DNA of 64,000 nt from Marchantia polymorpha subsp. ruderalis. Its lineage: Eukaryota > Streptophyta > Marchantiopsida > Marchantiales > Marchantiaceae. The notes under the pieces were generated by a model. The model saw only the letters and a list, made by a program, of their open reading frames with translations, did no database searches and had not been told where the DNA came from. Where the stretch lies: assembly GCA_037833965.1 (NCBI GenBank), contig AP031354.1, forward strand, positions 11,014,001 to 11,078,000, in the 5' to 3' direction. This document shows positions 62,352 to 64,000 of this stretch, one piece after another. The stretch's first letter is position 1. Each line of letters opens with the position of its first letter. Made by a program: the position numbers and the translations under genes.

Positions 62352-62815
62352 GACTGCCTTCGTCCTCGCATAGGACAAACTTTCCTCGCCTACTCGTAGG
62401 CGAGAAGCTGCGTGTCTTGCGACCTCCATAACTCCCGGAATCCTCCTCCGTTCGTGGCGTTCTTGGGCTCGTTAGAATCAGCGCGTTGAGTTCTTTTCAA
62501 CGAGACCCTAACCAAGTCGAGGCGTTTGGGAATTGACCAGCATCTAAGGATTCTTCTAGCGCCGAAGGCGCAGCGCCGAAGGCGGATTTCGCGCCTTGCA
62601 CCGAAGGGGTTATTCCTTTAGAGCCCGCATGTAGGGTGGTGTCCGTCCCCGACGTTGCACCCAACTCCTGGATTCTACGAGTTTTCTCGAGATTCTCTGC
62701 GATCTTCCAATTTCACTCTATTTTGCTGCACCGAAGGCTATTTACACTGCTGCCGCGGTACAGTTTTCCAAAAATGTTTTAATTTCCTCAAAAATACCAA
62801 AAGTGGGGTACCACA

Positions 62816-63300
62816 GATGTGCTAGCTTGATTCTCCTTGTTCTTCTTAATCCATGAGTAATAATTCTTCTTGATGTGACCCATCTTGTTGCAATAGAATC
62901 ACTTCTTGTCGGCGTTGGAATTGATCTCGAGTTATTGGTATTTGTAGGTGATTTGTCATGATTCTTGGACTTCAATTTCCTTCCATCAATATTCTTGCAC
63001 TACTATTTGCCACGAGCCATGTGATTTATGCCATCACCGAAGTTATTCTTATCTGCTTTCATTTCCAAGTCTTTGGATTTTAGCCCAGATATCACTTCAT
63101 CTAAGGTGATAGATGACCTCCGTACTTGATTGTTGATTTCACCTCCGTGTATTCCTCTGGAAGTAGATTGAGAATGATTACTTTACTCTAATGGCTGAGC
63201 TCTTCCTTGTCGCCGGAATTTGCAAGCTTGATAGTCATCTTCAAAAACTCCTCTAAGTTGGCTTCAAAAGACTTTTACCCTAAAGTACCCCATGGACAAT
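62816..63300 (-). mobile_element. Ty1/copia element remnant, gag part
   Basis: On the minus strand a copia-type Gag reads LPEEYTEVKS, then LDEVISGLKSKDLEMK, then a decayed zinc knuckle (YCNKMGHIKKNYY) near 62860-62895. It is the upstream half of the element whose integrase lies at 56944-58099, and the solo LTR split them around the protease. Broken, several breaks. Confidence 0.8.
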
Positions 63301-64000
63301 ACTGGTCACACATGTTCTAGTATCAACAGACGATGCAGGTAATGCAACTCTATCGCAGCGATATTGGCGTTGGACGTCTACTTGAGCTCTGTTGTTAATA
63401 TCAAGCTCTCATCAGTACTTCTATCTACCTATAATTTGAGTGCACTGTGCTCTCTTCAATCTCTGAAGTTACTATAATTTCAACTTCATAAGCAGTAATA
63501 GTATGGTGTGTTGGCTTCAATTCTCTATCTCCGGTTTACTTGTAGTTGTTCATGAAGACCAACTTTTCTTCATCGAGGTTGCTCTAATTCATGAACAAAG
63601 TCGAAGCATCGATCGTCATGTGAAACCATTGCAATGAGGAGCAAAAAGTGAAGTTTGAAGTTCCTCTCGCATGATATGTGTATAGTAACAAGTCCTAGAA
63701 TTTTAGCAAGATGTGACCTCGATGGGTAAGACGTATCAAACGAATTCTCATCAAGCAAATTAGGTTCCGATGAAGTACCATCAAGAAAATAACTACTGCA
63801 AACTATCGGTACTTTGATCAGAAATCATACAATAATTTCGGTTATAATAGACATTGAAAATGAGGCTCTTCACATGGGGAAAAGTGAGAGTATGTCACCC
63901 TCTTAGACTTGATAAGTGGTATTAACCACGTACCGGGGCAGCCAAACTTTAAGTAGCTTACCGAATTTTGTTTTAAGACCTGCTGTGATATAACTCCAGG
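63301..64000. other. AT-rich stretch, probably upstream part of the copia remnant
   Basis: I find no convincing gene, LTR end or tRNA-iMet-type primer site. By position it could be the start of copia gag and its leader or LTR on the minus strand. A 62-codon minus-strand frame (63570-63758) has no recognisable motif and is left uncalled. Confidence 0.4.

Larger units (their letters stand above)
58100..62815 (-). repeat. Old divergent solo LTR (G) of the gypsy family inside the copia element
   Basis: It runs from TGTAATAACC at 58100 to GGGGTACCACA at 62815, both exact family LTR termini, with no internal region attached. It is 4,716 bp, shorter than the others mainly in the proline-rich part of the LTR gene. 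R-U5 (58100-59080) keeps the duplicated module and CA tract. Flanks (GTCTA left, GATGT right) do not form a target duplication. It is highly diverged and therefore the oldest LTR here. The leader 61558-62815 holds palindromes of a different sequence type and no gene. Confidence 0.87.

Noticed and set aside
63570-63758. Minus-strand 62-codon frame as a small gene
   Set aside because: It has no motif and no supporting context beyond the decayed copia element, and its length is expected by chance in AT-rich DNA.

Overview
The window is almost wholly retrotransposon DNA from a plant-type nuclear genome; I see no host gene. The basis is a family of Ty3/gypsy elements whose pol most resembles the plant non-chromodomain (Athila/Tat, 'OTA') branch. 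Its primer site starts TGGCGCC as in those elements, and its integrase tail carries FPGKL and VNGWRLKKY motifs. A decayed Ty1/copia element of plant type supports this. The species cannot be named from this sequence.

Region 1 (1-37977, minus strand) is a head-to-tail array of three internal regions separated by shared long terminal repeats: LTR-internal-LTR-internal-LTR-internal-LTR, cut by the window start. The period is 11,204, then 11,202 bases, and the units are nearly identical. The LTR runs from TGTGGTACC to GGTTATTACA and is about 5,408 bp. Most unusually, its U3 part carries an open reading frame of 1,050 codons upstream of the TATA box that should drive the genomic RNA. The internal region (5,796 bp) holds primer site, gag (three zinc knuckles), aspartic protease, reverse transcriptase-RNase H-integrase and polypurine tract. 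Protease and pol share one frame, and the junction carries the leaky-terminator context known from tobamoviruses.

Region 2 (37978-43585) is a stack of self-nested pieces of the same family in both orientations, joined at exact LTR termini, and it forms a large inverted repeat. Region 3 (43586-56943, plus strand) is a further, more divergent member with a full 5' LTR (including the LTR gene), gag-pro, pol and a partial 3' LTR. Region 4 (56944-64000) is an old Ty1/copia element on the minus strand (gag at right, integrase at left), split by an old divergent solo LTR of the gypsy family (58100-62815).

The point of most interest is the LTR itself: a 5.4-kb repeat with a conserved coiled-coil protein gene in U3, a leader full of GC-rich palindromes whose symmetry survives base change between subfamilies, and a genomic-RNA promoter placed after that gene. 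All elements are described here as fossils. The array units look near-whole (about one break each); the others are broken to differing degrees.
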